Shown piece by piece: positions 23,729 through 32,200 of a DNA stretch of 34,174 bases. A program made the translations under genes and the position numbers. The DNA is from an uncultured Clostridia bacterium. Its GTDB lineage: Bacteria > Bacillota > Clostridia > UBA1381. Below the pieces are notes generated by a model. That model was not told the DNA's origin and ran no database searches. It saw only the letters and a program-made list of their open reading frames with translations. Within the stretch, counting starts at the first letter, position 1. Each line of letters starts with the position of its first letter. The DNA lies in NCBI GenBank assembly GCA_904420525.1, contig CAJFVT010000017.1, positions 1 through 34,174 of the forward strand. The letters are read 5' to 3'.

Positions 23729-23813
23729 AGGGCTGTTCGATTTTAGATGCAGAACGTTAAATGGCTTTATAAAGCTATTTAGCGTTCCGCGCTGAAAGCG
23801 ACAGTCCCTTTTT
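23729..23813 (+). terminator. Branched-stem terminator or structured RNA after the ATPase gene
   Basis: The outer arms AGGGCTGT (23729-23736) and ACAGTCCCT (23801-23809) enclose two further hairpins. One is a 36-nt near-perfect palindrome (23752-23787) that pairs throughout with two G-U pairs. The other is a small CGCT-GAA-AGCG hairpin (23790-23800). Five T's follow (23809-23813). It could simply terminate the ATPase transcript, but the three-way-junction layout is more elaborate than needed. Confidence 0.7.
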
Positions 23814-23844
23814 GGCTTTATTGCTTGAAAACTTGCTAAAAACC

Positions 23845-23873
23845 TTGACACCGGCTGATTTTTATGATATTAT
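23845..23873 (+). promoter_or_regulatory. Promoter of the yhbY-nadD-rsfS-leuS operon
   Basis: TTGACA (23845-23850), a 17-bp spacer and TATTAT (23868-23873). The leader of about 65 nt contains a 5-bp hairpin, CGCCT/AGGCG (23901-23915). Confidence 0.85.
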
Positions 23874-23943
23874 AGAATATGCATAAAAATGGTGAAATCC
23901 CGCCTTGCTGAGGCGTACAGATAAATCGGAGGGAACAATATAT

Positions 23944-24246
23944 ATGCTTACCGGAAAACAAAGGGCGTTTTTGAGAAAGCTCGGACATGATCTGCAGCCG
24001 GTGCTGCAGATAGGCAAGGACGGACTTACCGATACCGTTACGGCCGCTGTTGACGAGGTCCTCGAAAAACGTGAGCTTGTTAAAATATCGATACTTGAGA
24101 CCGCTATGCTCGATACCCGCGAGACCTGCGATGAGCTGGCAGGACGGCTGAAGGCCGAGCCGGTGCAGGCGATAGGCAGCAAATTTGTGATCTACAGAAG
24201 ATCCGGAACAGAAAAAAACAGAAAGATAGAGCTGCCGAGGAAATGA
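23944..24246 (+). CDS. yhbY: YhbY-family RNA-binding protein (CRM domain)
   Basis: A CRM-domain protein associated with pre-50S ribosomal subunits in other bacteria. The 100-residue product covers the whole domain: LTGKQRAFLRKLGHDLQPV, the GxxG loop in QIGKDGLTD, and VQAIGSKFVIYRRS at the C-terminus. The frame extends 13 codons upstream through the leader hairpin. CGGAGGG (23927-23933) sets the ATG at 23944. The stop overlaps the nadD start (ATGA). Its place before nadD matches the Firmicute order. Confidence 0.94.
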   Translation: MLTGKQRAFLRKLGHDLQPVLQIGKDGLTDTVTAAVDEVLEKRELVKISILETAMLDTRETCDELAGRLKAEPVQAIGSKFVIYRRSGTEKNRKIELPRK

Positions 24247-25439
24247 AAAGGAAGGTAGGTATCCTGGGAGGCACCTTCGACCCGATCCACTGCGGGCATA
24301 TGATAGTTGCCCGCTCGGCCATGGAGCAGTTCGGGCTGGACGAGGTGCGGTTCATGACGGGCGGAAACCCGCCGCATAAGAGAGAGCAGTGCGTTACGGA
24401 CGCACATATAAGGCACAGTATGGTCTGCTGTGCCGTCAAGGATGAGCCGGGTTTTGCCGCGGATGATCATGAAGTGAACAAAAAAACGTATTCCTATACC
24501 GCGGAAACACTTGAGGAGCTGAGGGAAAAGCTCAGGGATACGGAGATATATTTCATAGTGGGCGAGGATTCGCTCAGGGATCTGCCCGACTGGTACAGGC
24601 CAGAGCAGATACTTGAGGACAGCGTGCTGCTGGTATATCCGCGCATCGCATCGGAGGATCTGGACGAGCTAATAGCTGAACGCAGGCGCGTGCTCGGCGG
24701 GGATATACGAAAGATAGACGCGCCGCTTTTCGGTGTATCGTCAACTGATATAAGAGAGAGGATCGCGGCGGGGCTGTCGGTAAAATATATCGTCCCTGAC
24801 GGAGTAATTGATTATATAGAGACTGCCGGACTTTATAAGAAGGAGCGGACAAAAGCAGCGGTTATGGACGAAAAGGAAATGAGAAAAAAGCTGGCATCCG
24901 CCTTGAAAAAGAAGCGGTATAAGCACAGTATCGGAGTGAGCAGAGAGGCGGTGCGGATGGCGAAGCTGTTCGGCGCCGATGAGAAAAAGGCGTATATCGC
25001 TGGACTGCTCCATGACTGCGCAAAGGGCTTTGACAGGGATGAACAGCTTGATATATGCAAAAAGTATAATGTAAGAACGGATGAGATGACGGACCTGTGT
25101 CCTCCCGTCCTGCACGCGCCGGCAGGCGCGGCGCTGGCGGAGCATGAATACGGCATAGCCGATCCGGAGATACTTGACGCGATAAGGTATCACACCGTAG
25201 CGCGGCGGGATATGACACTGCTGGACAAGATAGTGTACGTTGCGGATATGACAGAGCCGGGCAGGGATTACAGCGGTGTTGAAGAGCTCCGCAGGCTGTC
25301 GGCTGAGGATATAGACAAGGCGTTTTTTGAAGCGGTAAGGCAGTCGCTCATGTTCAATTTTGAAAAGAAAACTATAATACACCCTAACACGCTTGACGCA
25401 TGGAACGGCATCCTGGCGGAAAAGCGTTATAAGGCATGA
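24243..25439 (+). CDS. nadD: Fused nicotinate-nucleotide adenylyltransferase / YqeK HD-domain hydrolase
   Basis: A single 398-codon frame joins two proteins usually encoded separately. Residues 1-205 are NadD, which makes deamido-NAD from NaMN and ATP: GGTFDPIHCGH (9-19), GNPPHK and SSTDIR (166-171). Residues about 208-398 are YqeK, a symmetrical Ap4A hydrolase family with an HD fold: H228, the HD pair H257-D258 (LLHDCAK), H291 and H317. The junction has no stop, and a Met at 208 lacks a well-spaced ribosome binding site, so one polypeptide is likely. Linkage of NAD synthesis to Ap4A breakdown is an inference from the fusion. It overlaps yhbY by 4 nt, and rsfS follows. Confidence 0.93.
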   Translation: MKRKVGILGGTFDPIHCGHMIVARSAMEQFGLDEVRFMTGGNPPHKREQCVTDAHIRHSMVCCAVKDEPGFAADDHEVNKKTYSYTAETLEELREKLRDTEIYFIVGEDSLRDLPDWYRPEQILEDSVLLVYPRIASEDLDELIAERRRVLGGDIRKIDAPLFGVSSTDIRERIAAGLSVKYIVPDGVIDYIETAGLYKKERTKAAVMDEKEMRKKLASALKKKRYKHSIGVSREAVRMAKLFGADEKKAYIAGLLHDCAKGFDRDEQLDICKKYNVRTDEMTDLCPPVLHAPAGAALAEHEYGIADPEILDAIRYHTVARRDMTLLDKIVYVADMTEPGRDYSGVEELRRLSAEDIDKAFFEAVRQSLMFNFEKKTIIHPNTLDAWNGILAEKRYKA

Positions 25440-25472
25440 GATGTATACTATGATGTGAAGGGAGATACAAGC

Positions 25473-25841
25473 ATGACAAGTCTTGAAAAAGCGGAAGCAG
25501 CCATGAAGGCTCTGGATGATAAAAAAGCGTCGAATATCGAGCTTCTGGACGTTTCGAAGCAGACCTCGCTCGGCGACTATTTCGTTGTGGCGTCGTGCCA
25601 GTCTACGGTACAGGTGCGCGCGTGCGTGGACGAGGTAGAGGAGCAGCTTGAGAAGGAAGGTATAGTAGTTCTCCATAAGGAGGGCTACAGCACGGGCTCA
25701 TGGGTGCTGATGGATTACGGCGACGTTGTCATCCATGTCATGCAGCAGGAGGTGCGCGAGTTCTACGGTATCGAAAGACTGTGGGACGAGGCCGGCACTG
25801 CTGTGAAGGCGGAGGATCAAAAAGCAGATATGAATATATAA
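25473..25841 (+). CDS. rsfS: Ribosomal silencing factor RsfS (Iojap)
   Basis: RsfS binds uL14 on the 50S subunit and blocks subunit joining when nutrients are scarce. The 122-residue product has the family core LLDVSKQTSLGDYFVVASC, VRACVDEVEEQLEKEG and WVLMDYGDVVIHVMQQEVR followed by FYGIERLW. The frame begins at GTG 25455, but AAGGGAG (25458-25464) lies after it and places the start at ATG 25473. It follows nadD-yqeK as in Bacillus (yqeK-yqeL). Confidence 0.95.
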   Translation: MTSLEKAEAAMKALDDKKASNIELLDVSKQTSLGDYFVVASCQSTVQVRACVDEVEEQLEKEGIVVLHKEGYSTGSWVLMDYGDVVIHVMQQEVREFYGIERLWDEAGTAVKAEDQKADMNI

Positions 25842-25868
25842 ACACATTGAAAGGAAAGCAAGGGCAAA

Positions 25869-28280
25869 ATGGTTGAGTATGATTTTAAAAAAATCGAAAA
25901 AAAATGGCAGGACAAATGGGATGAAGCAAATGCGTTCGCGGCGGAAAACGGCTCGGACAAGAAGAAGTTCTACGCGCTTATAGAGTTCCCGTACCCGTCC
26001 GGACAGGGGCTGCATGTAGGACATCCGAGAAGCTACACCGCTATGGATATCATAGCGAGAAAAAGGCGTATGCAGGGTTATAACGTTCTCTATCCTATCG
26101 GTTGGGACGCGTTCGGGCTGCCGGCGGAGAATTATGCGATAAAAAATAATGTGCATCCGGCGGTTATTACGGCTAAAAATGTGGCAAACTTTAAGCGTCA
26201 GCTGAAAATGCTTGGGTTCTCGTTTGACTGGTCTAGAGAGATCAACACGACCGACCCGAAATACTACAAATGGACTCAGTGGATATTTATCCAGCTTTTC
26301 AAAAAGGGGCTGGCATATAAAAAGGAGATGCCTATAAACTGGTGTACCTCCTGCAACGTGGGACTTGCGAACGAGGAGGTAGTGAACGGCGTATGCGAGC
26401 GCTGCGGCGGAGAAGTAATCCAGAAGCGTCAGAGCCAATGGATGCTGAAGATCACGGAGTATGCGGAGCGTCTCATAAACGATCTTGACGATATAGATTT
26501 TCTGGAAAAGATAAAGACACAGCAGCGCAACTGGATCGGCCGCTCGGAGGGCGCGGAGGTGACCTTCAAGCTAACCACAGGCGATGATATGGTCGTGTAC
26601 ACGACAAGGAGCGACACGCTTTTCGGCGCGACATATACTGTCATATCGCCTGAGCATCCGCTTATCGAGAAGCTTGCGGACACGATAGAGAATTATGACG
26701 AGGTCAAGGCTTATCAGGCTGCGGCCGCGAGAAAGTCGGAGTTCGAGAGGACGGAGCTTGCAAAGGAAAAGACTGGAGTAATGCTTAAGGGCGTCAAGGC
26801 GGTCAATCCTGTTACTGGAACTGAGATACCGGTGTTTGTTTCGGATTATGTGCTTGTTACATATGGAACAGGCGCGATAATGGCGGTGCCCGCGCATGAC
26901 ACGCGCGACTGGGAGTTCGCAAAGAAATTCGGGCTGCCGATAATCGAGGTGGTCTCAGGAGGAAAGAACGTTCAGGAGGAAGCGTATACTGATGTATATA
27001 AGGGCACGATGGTAAATTCGGGCTTCCTTACAGGCATGAAAGTCAAGGATGCGATCCCTGCCATGATAGACTATCTTGAAAAGGAAGGGCTGGGAAAGAG
27101 AAAGGTGAACTATAAGCTCCGCGACTGGGTATTCTCACGTCAGCGTTACTGGGGCGAGCCTATCCCGATAGTACACTGCGACAAGTGCGGGTATGTTCCG
27201 ATACCCGAATCAGAGCTGCCTCTCGTGCTTCCGGATATGGAGGAGTTCAAGCCGGGTGAGAACGGCGAGTCGCCGCTCGCTCATGCGACTGAGTGGATAA
27301 ACACCAAATGTCCGTGCTGCGGAGGTCCAGCTAAGCGCGAGACAGATACTATGCCGCAGTGGGCCGGATCGAGCTGGTACTTCCTCAGATACACCGATGC
27401 GCATAACGATAAAGCTCTTGCTTCAAAGGAGGCTCTCGATTACTGGACGCCGGTCGACTGGTATAACGGCGGTATGGAGCATACTACACTGCATCTGCTC
27501 TATTCGAGGTTCTGGCACAAGTTCCTTTATGATATCGGAGTAGTTCCGACTAAGGAGCCGTATCAGAAGCGTACATCGCACGGCATGATACTGGGCGAGA
27601 ACGGCGAGAAGATGTCGAAGTCAAGGGGCAATGTTATAAATCCTGACGATGTAGTAAATGAGGTTGGCGCGGATGCGTTCAGGATGTACGAGATGTTTCT
27701 GGGCGCGTTTGATCAGAGCACGCCGTGGTCACAGCAGGGCTTAAAGGGCTGCTATAAGTTCATAGAAAGGGTATGGAACCTGCAGAAGATAATGACTGAT
27801 GAGGAAGGCTACAGCGCCGACATAGAAAAGCTTGCTCATAAAACGATAAAGAAGGTCGGAGATGACTTTGAGCGAATGAAGTTCAACACGGCTATAGCGG
27901 CGATGATGAGCTTTGTCAATGAGGTATCGAAGAAGGGATCGATAACGAAGGGCGAGTATATGACGCTCATAACGCTGCTTAATCCCGTGGCGCCTCATAT
28001 GACCGAGGAGCTTTGGGAGATGTACGGCGAGGGAGGTCTGCTCTCACTGAGACAGTGGCCGGAATATGACGAGGCCAAGACCGTGGATGATGAGATCGAG
28101 ATCGTGGTACAGATAAACGGCAAGATACGTGACAAGGCCATGGTACCGGCAGGACTTGACAGGGAGGGCCTGCAGAAAACGGCGCTCGAATCGGAAAAGA
28201 TAAAGGCGCTGATCGAAGGCAAGAACGTTGTAAAGGTGATAGCTGTTCCGGGCAAGCTTGTAAATATAGTGGTAAAGTAA
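25869..28280 (+). CDS. leuS: Leucyl-tRNA synthetase
   Basis: LeuS charges tRNA-Leu and edits misactivated residues. The 803-residue length is typical of Firmicutes. The class I signatures are HVGH (residues 49-52, after FPYPSGQGL) and KMSKS (581-585). The zinc-knuckle segment [15 protein letters not shown]...CERC and the CP1 editing domain ([30 protein letters not shown]) are present, as is the anticodon-binding C-terminus. No T-box leader precedes it; the gap from rsfS is only 27 bp, so it relies on the operon promoter at 23845. Confidence 0.98.
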   Translation: MVEYDFKKIEKKWQDKWDEANAFAAENGSDKKKFYALIEFPYPSGQGLHVGHPRSYTAMDIIARKRRMQGYNVLYPIGWDAFGLPAENYAIKNNVHPAVITAKNVANFKRQLKMLGFSFDWSREINTTDPKYYKWTQWIFIQLFKKGLAYKKEMPINWCTSCNVGLANEEVVNGVCERCGGEVIQKRQSQWMLKITEYAERLINDLDDIDFLEKIKTQQRNWIGRSEGAEVTFKLTTGDDMVVYTTRSDTLFGATYTVISPEHPLIEKLADTIENYDEVKAYQAAAARKSEFERTELAKEKTGVMLKGVKAVNPVTGTEIPVFVSDYVLVTYGTGAIMAVPAHDTRDWEFAKKFGLPIIEVVSGGKNVQEEAYTDVYKGTMVNSGFLTGMKVKDAIPAMIDYLEKEGLGKRKVNYKLRDWVFSRQRYWGEPIPIVHCDKCGYVPIPESELPLVLPDMEEFKPGENGESPLAHATEWINTKCPCCGGPAKRETDTMPQWAGSSWYFLRYTDAHNDKALASKEALDYWTPVDWYNGGMEHTTLHLLYSRFWHKFLYDIGVVPTKEPYQKRTSHGMILGENGEKMSKSRGNVINPDDVVNEVGADAFRMYEMFLGAFDQSTPWSQQGLKGCYKFIERVWNLQKIMTDEEGYSADIEKLAHKTIKKVGDDFERMKFNTAIAAMMSFVNEVSKKGSITKGEYMTLITLLNPVAPHMTEELWEMYGEGGLLSLRQWPEYDEAKTVDDEIEIVVQINGKIRDKAMVPAGLDREGLQKTALESEKIKALIEGKNVVKVIAVPGKLVNIVVK

Positions 28281-28305
28281 AATAAAGCAAAAAGGAGATA
28301 AACAA

Positions 28306-29055
28306 ATGGCACTTTTCGGTAAAAAGAAAAAGAACGAAGCGGCAGAAGAAAAGAAGCAGGAAACGACACAGGAGACCGCGGCTTCGGAGACTTCAACGCT
28401 TGATCTGATAAAGGAGACTATGGAGGAGGCTAAGGAGGAGCGCCATGCGCAGCTCCTTCAGGAGACTGAAGCGGCTCAGGCAGCGGCGCAGCAGAACACG
28501 CAGCCACAGGGAGCGCCGAGCGCAGAGGAGATAAGAAAGGCTCAGGAGGTGCTTGCAAGGGCGCAGCAGGCTCAGGCATCGCAGATACCGGGCGGAGCGA
28601 AGGTGGGCGTAAACGCGCCGGTCAACACTGAAAATCTCAAGGCTGTTATAAACAAGTTCCAGCAGGCGAAAACACAGGAGAACCTCAAGCTCGTTATGGA
28701 CTGCCTGCAGAAGCCGCAGACGCTCGTGTGCGTGCCTGCGGGGATAGTAACAAGCAAGGAAAATCAGGAGAAGCTCCGCAAGGGCGGCGAGAACGGCGGA
28801 CAGGTAAAGCTTGAGGGTCCGGTTCATATCAATCCTGTCCTGCTTACTGACAATACGGGCAAAAAGGTGTTCCCGATATTCTCAAGCGAGGACGAGATCC
28901 CGGAGGATCTCCGTAAGAAAACTCCGAAGGTGAACATGCCGCTCGGTCAGTGCCTTAACATAATGAAGGGCATACCGGACGTGGACACGTTCGCGCTCAA
29001 CCCCTATACTGCCAATATACGTATAGGCGTGAATATAGAACAGAAGAAACAGTGA
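28306..29055 (+). CDS. SseB-family protein with disordered N-terminus
   Basis: The 249-residue protein has a charged, Gln/Ala/Glu-rich and probably disordered first 100 residues (GKKKKNEAAEEKKQE at the start). A C-terminal domain of about 112-245 is recognisable as SseB-like: TLVCVPAGIV, KVFPIFSSEDEIPE, NIMKGIPDVDTFALNPY. SseB-like domains are widespread in Firmicutes and Actinobacteria without an assigned activity. AAGGAG precedes the ATG. It follows leuS by 25 bp and is the last gene before a terminator. Confidence 0.85.
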   Translation: MALFGKKKKNEAAEEKKQETTQETAASETSTLDLIKETMEEAKEERHAQLLQETEAAQAAAQQNTQPQGAPSAEEIRKAQEVLARAQQAQASQIPGGAKVGVNAPVNTENLKAVINKFQQAKTQENLKLVMDCLQKPQTLVCVPAGIVTSKENQEKLRKGGENGGQVKLEGPVHINPVLLTDNTGKKVFPIFSSEDEIPEDLRKKTPKVNMPLGQCLNIMKGIPDVDTFALNPYTANIRIGVNIEQKKQ

Positions 29056-29065
29056 TATGCAAAAT

Positions 29066-29105
29066 AGGCACACCTGATCGCATGGGTGTGCCTGTTTATT
29101 TTTTT
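29066..29105 (+). terminator. Intrinsic terminator of the leuS operon
   Basis: AGGCACACC (29066-29074) and GGTGTGCCT (29085-29093) form a 9-bp stem with a 10-nt loop. GTTTATTTTTTT follows. Confidence 0.95.
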
Positions 29106-29172
29106 GCCGGAATGACCAAAAAAACACATTTATTTTCTACATTTTCAGCAGCGCGGACGGATAAAAAAAAAC

Positions 29173-29201
29173 TTGTAAGCAATGACCGTATATGATAAAA
29201 T
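29173..29201 (+). promoter_or_regulatory. Promoter of the large exported protein gene
   Basis: TTGTAA (29173-29178) and TAAAAT (29196-29201) are 17 bp apart, and a TG one base before the -10 makes it an extended -10 promoter. The start would lie about 55 nt before the ATG. The stretch 29106-29172 holds A- and T-runs and nothing else I recognise. Confidence 0.65.
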
Positions 29202-29263
29202 TATACAAAGGATATTTTTCAGCAGAGGTGTGACGGAAATACGGCAAGGAAAGGATAACTGCT

Positions 29264-32200
29264 ATGAAAAAAAGAATAAGAAAACGGACGATCGGTTTTA
29301 TAACGGCGCTGACGCTGCTTGCGTCTGTAACAGCCGTGCCGGTGACGGCGGAGGAGCTGTCGCTTGAGGAGACGGGCTACAGCGAGGTCGTTTACATATC
29401 CAATGCTGAGGAGCTTTTGGCGATAGACTCTCATGACGGCGGGTATTACGAGCTCACCGCGGATATAGACATATCCGGCATGGAATGGGAGCCGCTCACG
29501 CTCACGAACGCGACGTTCAACGGGAACGGGCACACCATAAGCGGGATGACGATAACACGTGATCCGGGAGAAAACTATATCGAAGAGGCAATGCCGGATA
29601 TCGGCGAAGGCGATGAAAACAACAGCGAAGGGCAAACAATAAACGGGCTTGGATTGTTTAACGGCTGTGATAATTATGTATACGAGGTCGACATGATCAA
29701 TGTCAGCATAGACCTGACCATTCCTTCGGATTCAGAGATAACGGTATATGAGAATATAAGTGTGTTCGGAGCGGCAAATTTGGACAGCTGCATGATCACG
29801 GGCAGCATAAGTGTGACTGACCTCAGAGAAGAGGGCGAAATATATGTATACGGATTTTACAACGGAAGCAAATGTGAAGCGGAGCTGGATATAACAGTTG
29901 AAAAAGCATATAATACATACGGCTCGGTACACGTGTCCGGGCTGGAACGGTGTACAGACAGCGAGTTCGTGGGGAATATATCGGTTGACGGCGCGTCGGC
30001 GGGAGAAAGCTCGGTAAGCGAGATAACCGGGATCAAAAGCTGCCGCGGATGCAGCTTTTACGGTGACATATCGCTCAACGGCACATATTCCTCTGCGGCG
30101 GATGTGTGCGGGATAAATGACAGCGAGAACAGCACATGCGCGGGTGATATCAGATCCGCAAAAAATGCATATGGGATAAAAGAAAGCGACAACAGCTCGT
30201 TTGGGGGAAATATAACAGCTGTAAATGAGGCTTTTTGCATATGGTACAGCAAGAACAGTACATTTGAGGGTGATGTTGAGTCTGATTATGCGTATTGTAT
30301 AGCGCACAGCAGCAATTGCAGTGCTAAAGGAGATGTTACGGTATCAGGAGAGTTTGAAACACCTGTAAACGATGTTGATTCGTTTTCCGTGCAGGAAAAC
30401 GTTGATATTAACGAGGAATTATCGAATGTTACAATCATGATCGCACATAGTAACGACAGCGTTTTTGAGGGGCGGTTGTTATGCAAGGGTAAAGGGATAG
30501 CTGCAGGAATATACGGAAGCGGTGATTGTATTATGACCGGAAGTATAACAGCGGATGCCGGAGGTGTTGGCTTCGGAATAATGGCAAGTAATAGCTGCAG
30601 ATTTTACGGCAATATCAAGGGGGATGATGCTGTTGGAATGTATATTAGCAATAACTGTAGATTTTACGGTGATCTCAAAGGCAGTGATTTTGTTATTGGG
30701 ATAAACGGAGGAGATAATTGTCTGTTATATGGCGATATTAAATCAGAAGAATACATACAGCCAATAAATGGATGCACAGAGTGCAGTGTTTACGGTAATG
30801 CATACGGCAGCCGTGAAATGCTAATTGAAAATGGGGGTAAATACTCCGTAGCTATATTTGATAGTAAGGATTGCTATATGAGCGGTTCAATGTCGATCAC
30901 CGGCGCCGATCATCCTGTTCTTGTGATAAATGCCGATTCACCCATGGAAGGTTTTTTCAGATGTGAGTATTGCGGCGCGGAGATGACAGCGACAAGCGAC
31001 CTTGAACGTACCGCACACTGCTATACATACAGCATCGATTCTGACGGTGATTTAGAGACTGTACCGCATTATTACAAGCTGGTAAAGGCTGTTCTGTATG
31101 AAGCATATAGCAATGAGGGGGATGATGATGAAATTGAGGATGAGCCGACAGCCGAGCCGACAGATGAGCCGGTCATAACGTATACGCTGCAGATAACGGA
31201 CGAGCAGAGCGAAGCGCCGCTTGCCGGAGCTGAGGTGAATATAGGCGGAGAGACGCATATTACGGACGAAAATGGTGTAATTGTGATAAAAGGTCCTCTG
31301 ATTTCCGGCGGCGTCAGGATAGACTACGGCGGAGCGGCGGTTTATACCGATCCCTCCTTCGAGCCTATGCCTAACCGGATGAACGTTATAAAAGTCAAGC
31401 CGCTGCAGCTTGAGAAAGGGGACATTTTTGCGGGGAACGACGCATCTGTCGTATTACAGGGGCCATCGATAAATGTGGCAGGTTATGAAATGCCCGCGTT
31501 TGAGATGCCGTTCAGTATTGATTACGAGCTTTTCGATGAGCTGAAAATAGCTTATGACGCGGAGGATAAGTGTTTTCAGGTGCTCATAGGCGGTGAGAAA
31601 GAGCTTGCAGATGTGGAGCTTGACGCAAATTCAACGTCGTGGAAAAAGACGTTTGAGGAATTTAAAGAGGAGTACAGAAAGTCCAAGGAGGACAGAAGCT
31701 ATAACGGCAATACAGACTTAAACGGAACTCTGGGAATACATGGCGGGATAGATACGCACGGCTTTATGGAGATACGGGCCGGGGATGACGGGAGTATGTC
31801 GGTAGACGGCGGTATGACCGTAGCTCTTCAAGGCAGTGCGGAGCATTATCATTATTTGATACCGGGCGTATATCTCGTGTTCTCGTTGTCCGGAGAGATA
31901 GGCGGCGAATTGAACTGGGAGATAGTGAACACATCCCCGATAGATCCTAAGATCGATGTTTTGGGAACTGTAGCAGCGGAGCTGTCCCCGAGCGTCGGAG
32001 CAGGGGCAGGGTTTCAGTCACTGCTCGCTCTGGAATTGGGTCTTAAGGGCACGCTCGGTGTTGAATATTCGTTCCCGGGATACGCACTTGAGGAGGCGCT
32101 CAGGGCGGAGCTCAACGCAGATTTTTATGCGGCGCTGTATGCACTGAACCATCCGTATACACATTCGTTCAGGTTAGCGGGAGTGCAGCTGTATCCCGAT

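Noticed and set aside
24243-25439. A frameshift or lost stop between nadD and yqeK as a sequencing artefact
   Set aside because: The frame is continuous with family-like sequence on both sides, and no well-placed ribosome binding site precedes Met208, so a real fusion is simpler.
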